From NCBI RefSeq assembly GCF_000513095.1, contig NZ_BAUT01000001.1, positions 1-64,000 of the forward strand: a stretch of 64,000 nt of DNA. The letters are read 5' to 3'. The position numbers and the translations under genes were made by a program. Of the stretch, positions 47,575 to 57,831 are shown one piece after another. The notes beneath the pieces are model-generated. The model had not been told where the DNA came from. It saw nothing but the letters and a program-made list of their open reading frames with translations, and made no database searches. The stretch comes from Halalkalibacter wakoensis JCM 9140. Its GTDB lineage: Bacteria; Bacillota; Bacilli; Bacillales; Bacillaceae_D. The first letter of the stretch is position 1. Each line of letters begins with the position of its first letter.

Positions 47575-48942
47575 ATGAAGGATAAGAATCAATTTAAAGG
47601 AAAACGCATATTGGTTTTAGGATTAGCGAAAAGTGGTGAAGCGGCTGCAAAGTTGTTAAACCGACTTGGAGCAATCGTAACAGTTAACGATTCAAAGCCG
47701 TATGTGGAAAATGAACAAGCAAAAGACTTAGAAAAGCTTGGCATAAAGGTTGTATGTGGGCACCACCCATTATCTCTTTTGGAGGAGTCCCTTGATTATG
47801 TGGTAAAGAATCCTGGTATCCCGTATACAAATCCACTTGTGCAAGAAGCAATACATAGGCAATTGCCTGTTGTGACTGAGATTGAAATTGCTTCTCTTAT
47901 TAGTGAGGCTGAAATGATTGCAATTACTGGTTCAAATGGAAAGACAACAACGACTACGCTTATCCATGAAATGCTGAAAAATAGCAGAAGAGAGCCATTA
48001 ATTGCAGGTAACATCGGCACTGTGGCATGTGAGGTTGCAGAAAAAGCAACTAACGAACAGATCATGGTAGTAGAAGTATCTTCTTTTCAATTGTTAGGGA
48101 CAGAGCAGTTTAAACCAAAGGTAAGTGTCTTCTTGAATCTATTTGATGCTCACCTTGATTACCACGGCACGAAGGAAGAATATGGTCTTGCAAAAGCTAA
48201 AATCACAGCAAACCAATCAAAAGAAGACTATCTCGTTTTTAATTATGATGATCCATTCGTCAGACGAATGGCTAATGAAAGTCAAGCAACTTTAATCCCC
48301 TTTTCCGTTAATGAACGACTTGAAAAAGGAGTCTACATTCATGAAGGGTCAGTCTATTATCAAAATCAAGCAATAATAAAGCTTGAATCTGTTGTCTTGC
48401 CTGGTTCTCATAACAAGGAGAATATTTTAGCCGCGATAGGAGCAGCTTTGATAATGGGTGCCGAACTAAAGCAAATTAAACATGTTCTTCAAACATTTAG
48501 TGGAGTTGAGCATCGTTTACAGTTTGTTACGAATTTTGAAGGTAGGCAGTTTTTTAATGACTCTAAAGCTACAAATATTTTGGCTTCTCAAAAAGCATTA
48601 GAAGCATTTCAACAGCCAACTATTTTGCTAGCAGGTGGTCTTGATAGAGGAAATGAGTTTGACGAACTTGCTTCTTCTTTAAGAAATGTTAAAGCCTTAA
48701 TAACATTTGGAGAAACAAAAGAAAAACTTGCAAGAGTTGCAAAGGAAGCCAATGTAAATACCATTATTTTTGTAAATGATATGGTAGAAGCAGTTGAAAC
48801 AGCATTCGAACAGTCAAATCCAGGTGATGTAATATTATTGTCTCCAGCTTGTGCAAGTTGGGATCAATATAAAACATTTGAGGAACGAGGAAAACGATTT
48901 GTTGAGGCTGTTCAAGGTTTGAATACAACATCAAAATCGTAG
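47575..48942 (+). CDS. murD: UDP-MurNAc-L-Ala:D-Glu ligase MurD
   Basis: Adds D-glutamate to UDP-MurNAc-L-alanine. The N-terminal Rossmann segment GKRILVLGLAKSGEAAAKLL, the ATP loop ITGSNGKTTTT near residue 118, HLDYHGTKEEY and GVEHRLQFV are present. Its ATG is immediately adjacent to the mraY stop, so translation is coupled. A terminator follows, so spoVE needs its own promoter. Confidence 0.96.
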   Translation: MKDKNQFKGKRILVLGLAKSGEAAAKLLNRLGAIVTVNDSKPYVENEQAKDLEKLGIKVVCGHHPLSLLEESLDYVVKNPGIPYTNPLVQEAIHRQLPVVTEIEIASLISEAEMIAITGSNGKTTTTTLIHEMLKNSRREPLIAGNIGTVACEVAEKATNEQIMVVEVSSFQLLGTEQFKPKVSVFLNLFDAHLDYHGTKEEYGLAKAKITANQSKEDYLVFNYDDPFVRRMANESQATLIPFSVNERLEKGVYIHEGSVYYQNQAIIKLESVVLPGSHNKENILAAIGAALIMGAELKQIKHVLQTFSGVEHRLQFVTNFEGRQFFNDSKATNILASQKALEAFQQPTILLAGGLDRGNEFDELASSLRNVKALITFGETKEKLARVAKEANVNTIIFVNDMVEAVETAFEQSNPGDVILLSPACASWDQYKTFEERGKRFVEAVQGLNTTSKS

Positions 48943-48982
48943 AAAAAAGGTCAGCTCAGTTGCTTGAGTCGACCTTTTTTAT
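48943..48982 (+). terminator. Terminator after murD
   Basis: AAAAAAGGTC and GACCTTTTTT flank an 18-base loop that can extend the stem in part. Confidence 0.75.
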
Positions 48983-48994
48983 GTGTAGAAGTGG

Positions 48995-49023
48995 ACATGT
49001 TTTTGGCTTGTCTTGCATACGTT
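48995..49023 (+). promoter_or_regulatory. Sigma-E promoter of spoVE
   Basis: ACATGTT (48995-49001, 5 of 7 to KMATATT), 14 bases and CATACGTT (49016-49023, 7 of 8 to CATACAHT). spoVE is sigma-E-driven in B. subtilis. Confidence 0.6.
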
Positions 49024-49079
49024 TAAGGTGAAGGGTTGTACAGAATGAACTTAAATTGTGTCAGATGAGGTGTGAAGAT

Positions 49080-50176
49080 ATGCCAAAAACAAGAACAGCA
49101 CCAGATTATGTCCTGCTTTTTACGACTATTTTGCTTTTGGTTATTGGACTAATTATGGTTTATAGCGCAAGTGCTGCATGGGCAGGCTACAGGTTTGACG
49201 ACTCTTTTTTCTTTGCAAAAAGGCAGTTGTTTTTTGCTGGGGTAGGGGTTCTAGCCATGTTATTTATTATGAGGGTTGATTATTGGACGTGGCGAACTTG
49301 GTCAAAGGTGATTATTATTGTTTGTTTTATTTTACTAGTTATCGTCCTAATACCAGGAGTTGGACTCGTGCGTGGGGGAGCTAGAAGCTGGTTAGGAGTC
49401 GGTGCATTTTCTATTCAACCTTCAGAATTTATGAAAATGGCAATGATTGCTTTTTTAGCGAAATATTTGTCTGAAAATCAAAAGAAAATTGTCTCATTTA
49501 AACATGGCCTTGTTCCATCTTTGTCACTAGTGATGGTTGCGTTTGGAATGATTATGCTTCAACCTGATTTAGGAACAGGTGCTGTTATGGTAGGGACATG
49601 TGTTGTGATGATCTTTGTTGCTGGAGCTAGAATTAGTCATTTTGCATGGCTTGGAGTTGCGGGTCTTATTGGTTTTGTAGCACTTATAGCCTCTGCTCCA
49701 TATCGGATAAAACGAATTACCTCATTCTTAGATCCTTGGGAGGACCCTTTGGGTAGTGGGTTCCAAATTATTCAATCGCTTTATGCAATTGGCCCTGGGG
49801 GCTTAATGGGAATGGGATTAGGGAAAGTAGACAAAAGTATTTTTATTTACCTGAGCCACAAACGGACTTTATTTTTGCTATATTAGCAGAGGAGCTTGGT
49901 TTCATCGGTGGATTTATTGTTCTCTTCTTATTTGGAATTTTATTGTGGAGAGGAATTCGGATCGCATTAGGAGCACCAGATTTATTTGGTAGTTTTTTAG
50001 CTGTTGGAATTATATCAATGGTAGCAATCCAGGTTATGATCAATGTTGGGGTTGTAACAGGTTTGATGCCTGTAACGGGTATAACGCTTCCGCTATTAAG
50101 CTATGGTGGTTCTTCATTAACATTAATGCTCGTTTCAATTGGAGTCTTACTTAATATTAGTCGGTATGTTAGATAG
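49080..50176 (+). pseudogene. spoVE: SEDS glycosyltransferase SpoVE, frameshifted
   Basis: Cortex peptidoglycan polymerase of the SEDS family, partner of SpoVD. The first frame runs from ATG 49080 (MPKTRTAPDYVLLF) to GPGGLMGMGLGK. The remaining third is in another frame: SRQKYFYLPEPQTDFIFAILAEELGF to LLNISRYVR. One A is missing in the run at 49824-49826. With it restored the protein is about 365 residues, with ten membrane segments and the SEDS motif PEPQTDFIFA. Position between murD and murG identifies it as spoVE rather than ftsW. Confidence 0.93.
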
Positions 50177-50187
50177 ATAAATAGATA

Positions 50188-50233
50188 AATAAAGAAGTAG
50201 TTGTAGCTCATTGTTGCAACTGCTTTTTTATTT
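50188..50233 (+). terminator. Terminator after spoVE
   Basis: AAGTAGTTG and CAACTGCTT pair around a loop and are followed by T6. Confidence 0.7.
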
Positions 50234-50301
50234 GAAACGATTGAATAGTGTGTAAAAGTGTAAAACATATATAGAACTGTAAAAAACTAAAAGGTTTCGT
50301 G

Positions 50302-50307
50302 TATAAT
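50302..50307 (+). promoter_or_regulatory. Candidate -10 of a murG promoter
   Basis: A perfect TATAAT with a TG close upstream, 55 bases before the murG ATG; the -35 is weak. Confidence 0.45.
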
Positions 50308-50361
50308 ACAAGTTCTGTTCATGATAAAATGGTAACAATCATGTTTTTTGGGAGGATATCA

Positions 50362-51453
50362 ATGAGAGTAGTTGTAAGTGGTGGAGGCACAGGGGGACAT
50401 ATATATCCCGCCTTATCATTAATTAAAGAAATACAAAAAAATCATGTAGATGCAGAAATTCTTTACATTGGTACAGAAAAAGGGTTAGAAGCAGATATTG
50501 TTCCAAGAGAAGGAATTCCATTTAAAACGATACATATAACCGGCTTCAAACGAAAGCTCTCGATTGAGAATATTAAAACCGTTACTCGCTTTTTAGTAGG
50601 GGTAAAACGTGCGAAGAAATTAATCAACGATTTTAAACCAGATGTTGTGATTGGAACAGGAGGGTATGTTTGTGGTCCAGTCGTTTATGCTGCAGCAAAA
50701 TTAAACATACCTACAGTCATTCATGAACAAAATAGTGTACCGGGATTAACGAATAAGTTTTTAAGTAAGTATGTCGATCGAATTGCAATTTGTTTTGATG
50801 AGGCAAAGCAGTTTTTCCCCGAAAGCAAAGTTGTGTTTACAGGTAATCCTCGAGCATCAGACGTATTAAATATTGACGGGGAAGCAGGTAGAACTTCATT
50901 AGGGCTAGATCGTAACAAAAAAACTGTTTTAATTGTTGGTGGAAGTCGAGGCGCAAAACCGATCAATGATGCATTTTTATCAGTACTTGACGAGTGGCCT
51001 AAAAAAGGGTACCAAGTTGTTTATGTAACAGGGTCGGTGCATTACGATAACGTCATGGGAAAAGTGAATCAAAACAGTCAATCCGATCAGGTTATAATAA
51101 AACCGTTTATTCATAACATGCCTGATGTATTAGGTGCAGTTGATTTAATTGTTGCCCGTGCTGGTGCAACGACATTAGCAGAAATAACGGCACTTGGGTT
51201 GCCGAGTATTTTGATCCCTAGTCCATATGTAACGAATAACCACCAAGAAAAAAATGCGAATGCCCTGAAGTCAAATGGTGCAGCTATTGTCTTGAAAGAG
51301 AATGAGATGAATGGACCGCTTCTTTTGGAGCATATTGATACGGTTTTAACTACGGAGCAAAAGTGGAATGATATGAAAAAGGCTGCAAAAGATTTAGGAG
51401 TACCAAAAGCAGCACACAATCTGTATGAACTATTAAAAGGAGTTTCACGATAA
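50362..51453 (+). CDS. murG: UDP-GlcNAc:lipid I transferase MurG
   Basis: Peripheral membrane GT-B glycosyltransferase forming lipid II. The N-terminal [20 protein letters not shown] and [14 protein letters not shown] are donor and acceptor loops; [23 protein letters not shown] and NHQEKNA follow. The ATG at 50362 has GGGAGG upstream; the frame to 50299 runs through the promoter and is rejected. Confidence 0.96.
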   Translation: MRVVVSGGGTGGHIYPALSLIKEIQKNHVDAEILYIGTEKGLEADIVPREGIPFKTIHITGFKRKLSIENIKTVTRFLVGVKRAKKLINDFKPDVVIGTGGYVCGPVVYAAAKLNIPTVIHEQNSVPGLTNKFLSKYVDRIAICFDEAKQFFPESKVVFTGNPRASDVLNIDGEAGRTSLGLDRNKKTVLIVGGSRGAKPINDAFLSVLDEWPKKGYQVVYVTGSVHYDNVMGKVNQNSQSDQVIIKPFIHNMPDVLGAVDLIVARAGATTLAEITALGLPSILIPSPYVTNNHQEKNANALKSNGAAIVLKENEMNGPLLLEHIDTVLTTEQKWNDMKKAAKDLGVPKAAHNLYELLKGVSR

Positions 51454-51526
51454 CTAGGTATTTGCATAGGGTAACTATAAATAAACTAGTTAGTTTACTT
51501 CTTGCTTTATGAAAAGAGGGAAAGAT

Positions 51527-52444
51527 ATGAAACAGTTTTTGGAAGAGATTCAAAAAGAGAACATAGGGATTGTTAAAGTAAATGAACCCCTTTCTAATCA
51601 TACTACATGGAAAATTGGCGGGCCGGCCGATGTTCTCATTGAACCGAATAGTTTGGATAGCTTAAAACATGTAATGACGTTATTGAATGATTTTGATATT
51701 CCTTGGAGAGTCATTGGAAGGGGCTCTAATTTACTCGTGTCTGATGGTGGAATTCAAGGAGCAGTGATCAAGTTAGGGAAGGGTCTTGATCAACTTGAAA
51801 TTGATGACGAAACGATCCGAGTTGGTGGAGGCTATCCACTCATTAAACTTGCAACAGTAATAAGTCGAGAAGGGTTAGCGGGCTTAGAGTTTGCGGGAGG
51901 AATTCCTGGATCAGTTGGTGGGGCTGTGTTTATGAATGCAGGAGCACATGGTTCAGATATTTCAAACATATTAAAAGAGGCTCTTGTTCTTTTTCCTGAT
52001 GGGCGACTTGAGTGGATACAGAACGAAGAGATGGGATTTTCGTACCGAACGTCTCGTCTTCAAGAAGAAAAAGGAATATGTGTGGAAGCAGTCTTTCAAT
52101 TAAAAAAAGGTGAAAAATCAGAAATTGTAAAGCATATGCAAGCAAACAAAGATTACCGCCGGGAATCGCAGCCGTGGAAACATCCAACGTGTGGAAGTGT
52201 TTTTCGAAATCCACTGCCTAACTATGCGGGCCAATTAATTGAGGAAGCTGGTCTCAAAGGGTTTCAAATTGGTGGAGCGCAAATTTCAACGATGCATGCC
52301 AATTTCATTGTAAACATTGACAATGCAAAAGCTGAAGATGTTATCAATTTGATTAATCATGTGAAAGAAACGATTAAAACGAAACATGATGTTGAAATTG
52401 AAACAGAAGTTGAAATGATTGGGCGGCCAAAAGAAAACGAGTAA
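51527..52444 (+). CDS. murB: UDP-N-acetylenolpyruvoylglucosamine reductase MurB
   Basis: FAD-dependent reductase making UDP-MurNAc. FAD-binding [36 protein letters not shown], the [18 protein letters not shown] block and the end HANFIVN are present. The SCGSVF-type Ser near the end is in CGSVF. Length and the absence of the extra Tyr loop suit the type IIa form. ATG 51527 has GAGGGA upstream. Confidence 0.96.
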   Translation: MKQFLEEIQKENIGIVKVNEPLSNHTTWKIGGPADVLIEPNSLDSLKHVMTLLNDFDIPWRVIGRGSNLLVSDGGIQGAVIKLGKGLDQLEIDDETIRVGGGYPLIKLATVISREGLAGLEFAGGIPGSVGGAVFMNAGAHGSDISNILKEALVLFPDGRLEWIQNEEMGFSYRTSRLQEEKGICVEAVFQLKKGEKSEIVKHMQANKDYRRESQPWKHPTCGSVFRNPLPNYAGQLIEEAGLKGFQIGGAQISTMHANFIVNIDNAKAEDVINLINHVKETIKTKHDVEIETEVEMIGRPKENE

Positions 52445-52508
52445 AAGAGCTTATTTTTATGAGTGAATATGTTACAATTAGCAAATCAGGCAATTTGATT
52501 AATCATTC

Positions 52509-52541
52509 CTCTTTTCCTCTGAATATGGAGGAAGAGAGGGT
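52509..52541 (+). other. Hairpin in the murB-divIB gap
   Basis: CCTCTTTTCCTC and GAGGAAGAGAGG pair with G-U around a short loop, with no T tail. It may be a processing site or weak attenuator. Confidence 0.45.
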
Positions 52542-52621
52542 TTCTGTTCAAATGAATTTCCTTAAAATTGAAAATCTAGGAATTTAGTAAAAGGATTGCT
52601 GACATAGTCGGAGGAGAACAT

Positions 52622-53402
52622 ATGAGTAAGGAAAAAGTAGTAACGATTAATGAAAGAATCCCATCTTTAAAGGAACAGCGCAAACAGCGTTCAAATCGCC
52701 GATTGCTGTTTTTTTTATCTTTTCTTTTTTATTCTTCTTTTATTAATGGTCTACTTTCAATCTCCTTTAAGTCACGTTAGAAATGTGATCGTTGAAGGGA
52801 ATCATTTTGTTTCTGAAAGTGAATTGGTCACGATAAGTGATTTGAGTACTGGGACAAGCATGTGGAATCTTGATAAAGAAGAAGTGAAAAATAGAGTTCT
52901 CGAACATGTTGAAATTAGTTCTGTTGAAGTGAAGAGGGAATTACCTAGCACAATTGTCCTTACAATTGAGGAGTATGCTAGAATTGGGTATCTTTTTCGT
53001 GATGATAAATACTTTCCTATTTTAGAAACAGGTCAATTTTTGGACGAATTGCCCAGACAAACTTTTCCTTCAGATGCCCCTTTATTAATTGGGTTTTCTC
53101 AAGGTGAAGAATTAGCGGAATTATCTGCAGAACTCCAGAATATCCCAAGTCAATTAATTGAAAGAATTTCAGAGATTTTTTATAAACCGACTGAAAATGA
53201 TTCTCTTTCGATCATTCTTTATATGACTGACGGAATTGAAGTGCATACGTCCATTCGAAATTTTTCAGAGCACATGGCACCGTATCCATCTATCGTAAAG
53301 GAATTAGATAGAAATAAACAAGGTATTCTTCATATGAGAATGAGTCCTTATTTTGAAGAATTTGTAACAGAGGAGGAATCAGAAAGTGAAGGTGAAGGGT
53401 AA
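52622..53402 (+). pseudogene. divIB: Cell division protein DivIB/FtsQ, frameshifted
   Basis: Bitopic divisome protein that stabilises FtsL and DivIC. The first frame starts at ATG 52622 (MSKEKVVTINERIPSLKEQRKQRSNRRLL) after CGGAGGAG. The rest, from LLMVYFQSPLSHVRNVIVEGNHF on, is in a +1 frame. The T8 run at 52709-52716 has one T too many; with seven T the sequence reads an uninterrupted membrane helix. The POTRA domain (VIVEGNHFVSESELV) and beta domain are intact, and the acidic tail overlaps ylxW. An error is likely. Confidence 0.93.
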
Positions 53403-54102
53403 ACATATCATTCTATCCTTCGTCTTGCTGGTAACTGGATTTATCTTAGCCCTTAGTTACGAAATAACAAGCGAAAGAAGTTCTTCGCTTCTTCCTGGGT
53501 TTGAGCGACAATGGGAACTTGAAGATGAACTTAGAAACCAAGTGATAATGGAGCAAACAACCAATCGGAAATTGCAAGAAGATTTGCGATTGTATCAATC
53601 TCAAATTAGAGACCTTGAAACGAACCTTGCTTCTATGGACGAAGAGCAAGAAATAAAAGCGAAAAACATGTTAGAGGACATTGAGCGTTTGCGTAAGCTT
53701 GTAGGACAAGTGGCGGTTCAAGGACCTGGAATTGAGGTGTCCCTTGAAGATGCTGATTACTTGCCAGATGGTGCGAACCCAAACGATTATATCGTTCATG
53801 AATTTCACATTCAAAAAGTCGTGCACGAATTATTTGTTGCCGGTGCAGAAGCAATAGCTATTAATGGTTTTAGACTTTCACACCAATCATATATTCAGTG
53901 CACGGGACCGGTCATTAGAGTTGATGGAAATGTTTCGGCTGCACCATTTGTTGTGACAGCTATTGGTGATTCGGATCATTTAGAGTCAGCTTTAACATTG
54001 CCTGGTGGTGTGCAACAGCAACTTGTAAATGATGAAATTTCTGTTCGAATTCAAAAAAAGAATATGTTAACACTTGAGCCTTACCTGGCGGAGAGTGGGT
54101 GA
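53386..54102 (+). CDS. ylxW: DUF881 protein YlxW
   Basis: A 238-residue membrane-anchored protein of the DUF881 family. It has one N-terminal hydrophobic helix (about residues 5-22), a coiled coil (about 40-100) and the domain VQGPGIEVSLEDADYLPDGANPNDYIVHEFHIQKVVHELFVAGAEAIAINGFRL. Function unknown; it lies in the dcw cluster in most Bacilli. The GTG at 53386 lies inside the divIB 3' end after AGGAGG. Confidence 0.9.
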   Translation: MKVKGKHIILSFVLLVTGFILALSYEITSERSSSLLPGFERQWELEDELRNQVIMEQTTNRKLQEDLRLYQSQIRDLETNLASMDEEQEIKAKNMLEDIERLRKLVGQVAVQGPGIEVSLEDADYLPDGANPNDYIVHEFHIQKVVHELFVAGAEAIAINGFRLSHQSYIQCTGPVIRVDGNVSAAPFVVTAIGDSDHLESALTLPGGVQQQLVNDEISVRIQKKNMLTLEPYLAESG

Positions 54103-54109
54103 GGAAGTC

Positions 54110-54820
54110 ATGAAAAATGTTACATGGATTTTTACGATTGTTTGTTTCATCATTGGTTTAATGTTAGCAATTCAATTTCAATCGACTCAAGAACCTGTCA
54201 TACGGGATACAAGAGATATTCGTGAACTAAGAAGAGAAATGCTAACGGAGCAAGAAAGAAGGCAGCAACTGAATAACGAGATTGAGAAAGCACAAACGTT
54301 ATTGCTTCAATATGAAAGGTCAATGGATAATCGAGAAGAGGATGTTACGTTGGTTCTTTCTCAACAAATTGATCAATTACGTAACGATGCAGGACTTGAA
54401 CCAACACATGGAGAGGGAATAGTGATTACCATTGATAGTTTGTATAATGACCAATTTGTTGGTCAGGCAAGACGTTCTCCATCTTCTGAAGTTCTTCGTT
54501 ATTTAGTGAATGAGTTAAATATTTATGGAGCGGAAGAAATTGCTGTTGGAACAGAGCGAATTATTACGACTTCCGCGTTTCGAGATGTTAATGAAATTAC
54601 TTATTTAAATAATCGTCGATTGCCCCCTCTTCCATTACAAGTTCACGTTCTTACAAATAAATCAGAAAGCTTACACAATCATATGGTTGTTTCGGCATCA
54701 GTTGAATATTTAGAGATCCGAGGTTTTTCTGTAACGATTGATCAAGTAGAAGAAGTGGAGATACCAGGGTATGATCAAACGAGACGTGTTCGTTATATGG
54801 AAGAAGTAAAGGAGGGCTAG
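54110..54820 (+). CDS. ylxX: DUF881 protein YlxX
   Basis: A second DUF881 protein, 236 residues, with one N-terminal helix (about 5-22), a coiled coil (about 35-85) and the block GEGIVITIDSLYNDQFVGQ, then VNELNIYGAEEIAVGTERII. It is a paralogue of ylxW and eight bases from it, a local duplication old enough to be shared across Bacillus. The ATG at 54110 has GTGAGGAAG upstream; the frame to 54074 is ignored. Confidence 0.88.
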   Translation: MKNVTWIFTIVCFIIGLMLAIQFQSTQEPVIRDTRDIRELRREMLTEQERRQQLNNEIEKAQTLLLQYERSMDNREEDVTLVLSQQIDQLRNDAGLEPTHGEGIVITIDSLYNDQFVGQARRSPSSEVLRYLVNELNIYGAEEIAVGTERIITTSAFRDVNEITYLNNRRLPPLPLQVHVLTNKSESLHNHMVVSASVEYLEIRGFSVTIDQVEEVEIPGYDQTRRVRYMEEVKEG

Positions 54821-54823
54821 TCG

Positions 54824-55174
54824 ATGTGGTTGCCGATCATCGGGTTGCTTGTTGGAATTGTTCTAGGATTATTAACAGACTTTCGAGTTCCGGCTGAATA
54901 TTCTAGTTATCTTTCTATCGCGGTTCTTGCAGCATTAGATACATTGTTTGGTGGAATTCGAGCTTATTTGCAAGATACATTTGATTCTAATGTATTTTTA
55001 TCGGGTTTTTTCTTTAATATTTTATTAGCGGCAGGTTTAGCTTTTCTAGGTGTTCATCTTGGTGTAGACTTGTATTTAGCCGCTATCTTTGCCTTTGGGG
55101 TGCGCCTGTTTAATAACATAGCTGTTATTCGCCGAATGTTACTCTCAAAATGGCAAGTAAATCGGTCAAAATGA
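54824..55174 (+). CDS. sbp: Small basic protein Sbp (DUF1290)
   Basis: A 116-residue membrane protein with three or four hydrophobic segments, of the Sbp family found before ftsA in Bacillus. Blocks LLTDFRVPAEYSSYLSIAVLAALDTLFGGIRAYLQDTFD and YLAAIFAFGVRLFNNIAVIRRML are conserved. Function unknown. GGAGGGC precedes the ATG, four bases after ylxX. Confidence 0.9.
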   Translation: MWLPIIGLLVGIVLGLLTDFRVPAEYSSYLSIAVLAALDTLFGGIRAYLQDTFDSNVFLSGFFFNILLAAGLAFLGVHLGVDLYLAAIFAFGVRLFNNIAVIRRMLLSKWQVNRSK

Positions 55175-55243
55175 ACAAAATCTAACAAATATATGAAAAT
55201 AAGTGAGAAACATGAAAAAATTTAGAAAATCGACGTTTATTTA

Positions 55244-55281
55244 AAAGGATAATAGTATCAAATGTTGAATTAGTCTATAAT
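55244..55281 (+). promoter_or_regulatory. Sigma-H promoter (and adjacent sigma-A -10) of ftsAZ
   Basis: AAAGGATAA (55244-55252), 11 bases and GTTGAATTA (55264-55272) match the sigma-H consensus RNAGGAWWW-N11-12-RNNGAATWW at every fixed position. TATAAT at 55276-55281 just downstream could serve a second, sigma-A promoter. In B. subtilis ftsAZ is raised by sigma-H at the onset of sporulation. Confidence 0.75.
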
Positions 55282-55372
55282 CTATGAATATGGTAATGTC
55301 GCTAATGCAAAAGGGATACTATTATGTAAAATTAAATTGACGCGATGGATTACAACAAGGAGGTGCCATAGA

Positions 55373-56653
55373 TTGAACAACAGCGAGATTTACGTAAGTT
55401 TAGACATCGGTACATCCAATGTCAGAGTGATCATTGGTGAAATGTCAAATGGAACGATGAACATTATTGGAGTTGGAAAAGCAAACTCTGAAGGGATAAA
55501 GAAAGGTTCAATTGTTGATATTGATGAAACGGTCCAATCCATTCGAAGAGCTGTGGACCAGGCAGAGCGAATGGTTGGACTTTCAATAAAACAAGTGGTA
55601 GTAGGGGTGAATGGGAATCATATTCAACTTCAGCCATGTCATGGCGTAGTGGCTGTTTCAAGCCGGATAGAGAAATTGGTGATGAAGATATTACGCGTGT
55701 AATTGATGCTTCCCAAGTTTTATCTATTCCACCTGAACGTGAGATTATTGATGTAATTCCAAAGCAATTTATTGTTGATGGACTGGACGAAATTAATGAT
55801 CCTCGTGGGATGATCGGCGTAAGACTTGAGATGGAAGGTATGATTATAACTGGTTCAAAAACGGTTTTACATAACCTGCTTAGATGTGTTGAACGAGCAG
55901 GGTTACAGGTTGCCGAAATTTGTTTACAGCCTTTAGCAACGAGTTCTGTCGCTATTTCAAAAGATGAAAAAAGTCTAGGCGTTTGTTTAATTGATATTGG
56001 TGGTGGATCGATAACTATTTCGGTTTTTGAACAAGGAACTTTGCAAAATACAACCGTCTTACCTATTGGTGGAGACCACATTACCAATGATATTGCGATA
56101 GGTCTTCGGATTTCTACTGAGGAAGCGGAACGAATTAAGACCAAATATGGACATGCCTATATTGATGATGCTTCAAAAGAAGAGCGTTTCGATGTGACGA
56201 CTATTGGTCGTTCGGAGTCGGAAGAGTACTCACAATTTGAATTAGCTCATATTATTGAACCGAGAGTCGAAGAAATGTTTGAATTAATTTATCGAGAAGT
56301 AACGCGTTTAGGTTATCGTGATTTTCCTAGTGGATATGTGTTAACAGGTGGTACTGTTATGACTCCTGGTGTGTTAGAATTAGCTAGTGAGTTATTACAA
56401 GGCAATGTCCGAGTGGCTGTCCCCGATTATTTGGGTGTTCGAGAACCTCAGTACACAACAGGTGTTGGCCTCATCCAGTTTGCTTACAAAAATGCAAAAG
56501 TACAAGGAAAAGAAGTTGCTGCTTCCGTTAGTGAAGATCATTCCTATGAGGAACCAACGCGTGAGCGTAACGATAAGCCGACAGCTACGAAAAAAGAAAA
56601 ACCGAAAACAAAAAGGTAAAAGTGAAAAACTGGTTTAAAGTTTTTTTGAATAG
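55373..56653 (+). pseudogene. ftsA: Cell division protein FtsA, frameshifted twice
   Basis: Actin-like protein that anchors FtsZ to the membrane. TTG 55373 starts NNSEIYVSLDIGTSNVRVIIGEM after AAGGAGGTG. The first frame is lost after GVVAVSS near 55663, where C2 should be C3, and resumes as DREIGDEDITRVIDASQVLSIP. The phosphate-binding loop IDIGGGSITI and VLTGGTVMTPG are intact. A second shift near 56614 (A5 for A6) removes the C-terminal amphipathic helix KVKNWFKVF, which is needed for membrane binding; its codons remain at 56616-56648. Both are probably errors. Confidence 0.93.
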
Positions 56654-56691
56654 ACATTGAACGGGATTTAGTCTGATTAGGGGGACCTTAC

Positions 56692-57828
56692 ATGTTAGAG
56701 TTTGAAATGGATATGGATCAATTAGCACAAATTAAAGTTATAGGAGTCGGTGGCGGTGGTAGCAACGCCGTGAACCGAATGATTGAAAATGGCTTGCAAG
56801 GTGTTGAGTTTATTGCTGTGAATACAGATGCTCAAGCATTGCATTTATCAAAAGCTGAAGCAAAGTTACAGCTTGGCGGAAAGCTAACACGTGGTCTTGG
56901 AGCTGGAGCTAATCCAGACATAGGAAAAAAAGCTGCAGAAGAAAGCCGTGAGCAGTTAGAAGAAGTCTTGCAAGGTGCGGACATGGTGTTTATTACTGCT
57001 GGAATGGGTGGAGGTACAGGTACAGGTGCGGCTCCAGTTATTGCTGAAGTGGCGAAAGAGCTAGGCGCTTTAACAGTTGGGGTTGTAACAAGACCATTTA
57101 CATTCGAAGGTCGTAAACGTTCCACACATGCTGCAGCAGGAATCCAAGCTTTAAAAGAGAAAGTGGATACATTAATTGTTATTCCTAATGATCGTTTATT
57201 AGAAATTGTCGATAAAAACACACCAATGCTTGAAGCTTTTAGAGAAGCGGATAATGTACTTAGACAAGGTGTACAAGGTATCTCAGACTTAATCGCAGTA
57301 CCAGGTTTGATTAACTTAGATTTTGCAGACGTGAAAACGATTATGAGTGAAAAAGGTTCGGCATTAATGGGGATTGGGATTGCCACTGGTGAAAACAGAG
57401 CAAGTGAGGCAGCGAAAAAAGCCATCTCGAGTCCATTGCTTGAAACATCGGTTGATGGGGCACAAGGTGTCCTTATGAATATTACTGGTGGTTCAAACTT
57501 ATCTTTGTATGAAGTTCATGAAGCTGCAGAAATTGTATCGGCTGCTTCTGATCAAGAAGTAAATATGATCTTTGGATCTGTTATTAATGAAAATCTAAAA
57601 GATGAGATTGTTGTAACAGTAATTGCGACGGGTTTTGATGATGTTGAGAATAATGGTCAGCCACGACCAATTTCACCTAAAGTGACGAAAACAACAGCAA
57701 ATCAAGCGCCTGTACAAGAAGAGCAAAAAGAATCAAGATTTGCTCAATCCACGCAGCAGTCTCAAGAAGCAACCGATACGCTAGACATCCCAACTTTCTT
57801 GCGTAATCGTAGAAACAGAAATAGATAA
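56692..57828 (+). CDS. ftsZ: Cell division protein FtsZ
   Basis: Tubulin-like GTPase forming the Z ring. The nucleotide-binding region [12 protein letters not shown], the tubulin signature GGGTGTG near residues 104-110 and the T7 loop [11 protein letters not shown] are present. A flexible linker (about 318-360) and the conserved C-terminal peptide [12 protein letters not shown], which binds FtsA, SepF and EzrA, end the protein. The ATG has AGGGGGA upstream and lies 38 bases after the restored ftsA stop. Confidence 0.98.
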   Translation: MLEFEMDMDQLAQIKVIGVGGGGSNAVNRMIENGLQGVEFIAVNTDAQALHLSKAEAKLQLGGKLTRGLGAGANPDIGKKAAEESREQLEEVLQGADMVFITAGMGGGTGTGAAPVIAEVAKELGALTVGVVTRPFTFEGRKRSTHAAAGIQALKEKVDTLIVIPNDRLLEIVDKNTPMLEAFREADNVLRQGVQGISDLIAVPGLINLDFADVKTIMSEKGSALMGIGIATGENRASEAAKKAISSPLLETSVDGAQGVLMNITGGSNLSLYEVHEAAEIVSAASDQEVNMIFGSVINENLKDEIVVTVIATGFDDVENNGQPRPISPKVTKTTANQAPVQEEQKESRFAQSTQQSQEATDTLDIPTFLRNRRNRNR

Positions 57829-57831
57829 TGT

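Noticed and set aside
53386-54820. ylxW and ylxX as a new duplication
   Set aside because: The DUF881 pair is already present in B. subtilis, and the two copies are highly diverged here.
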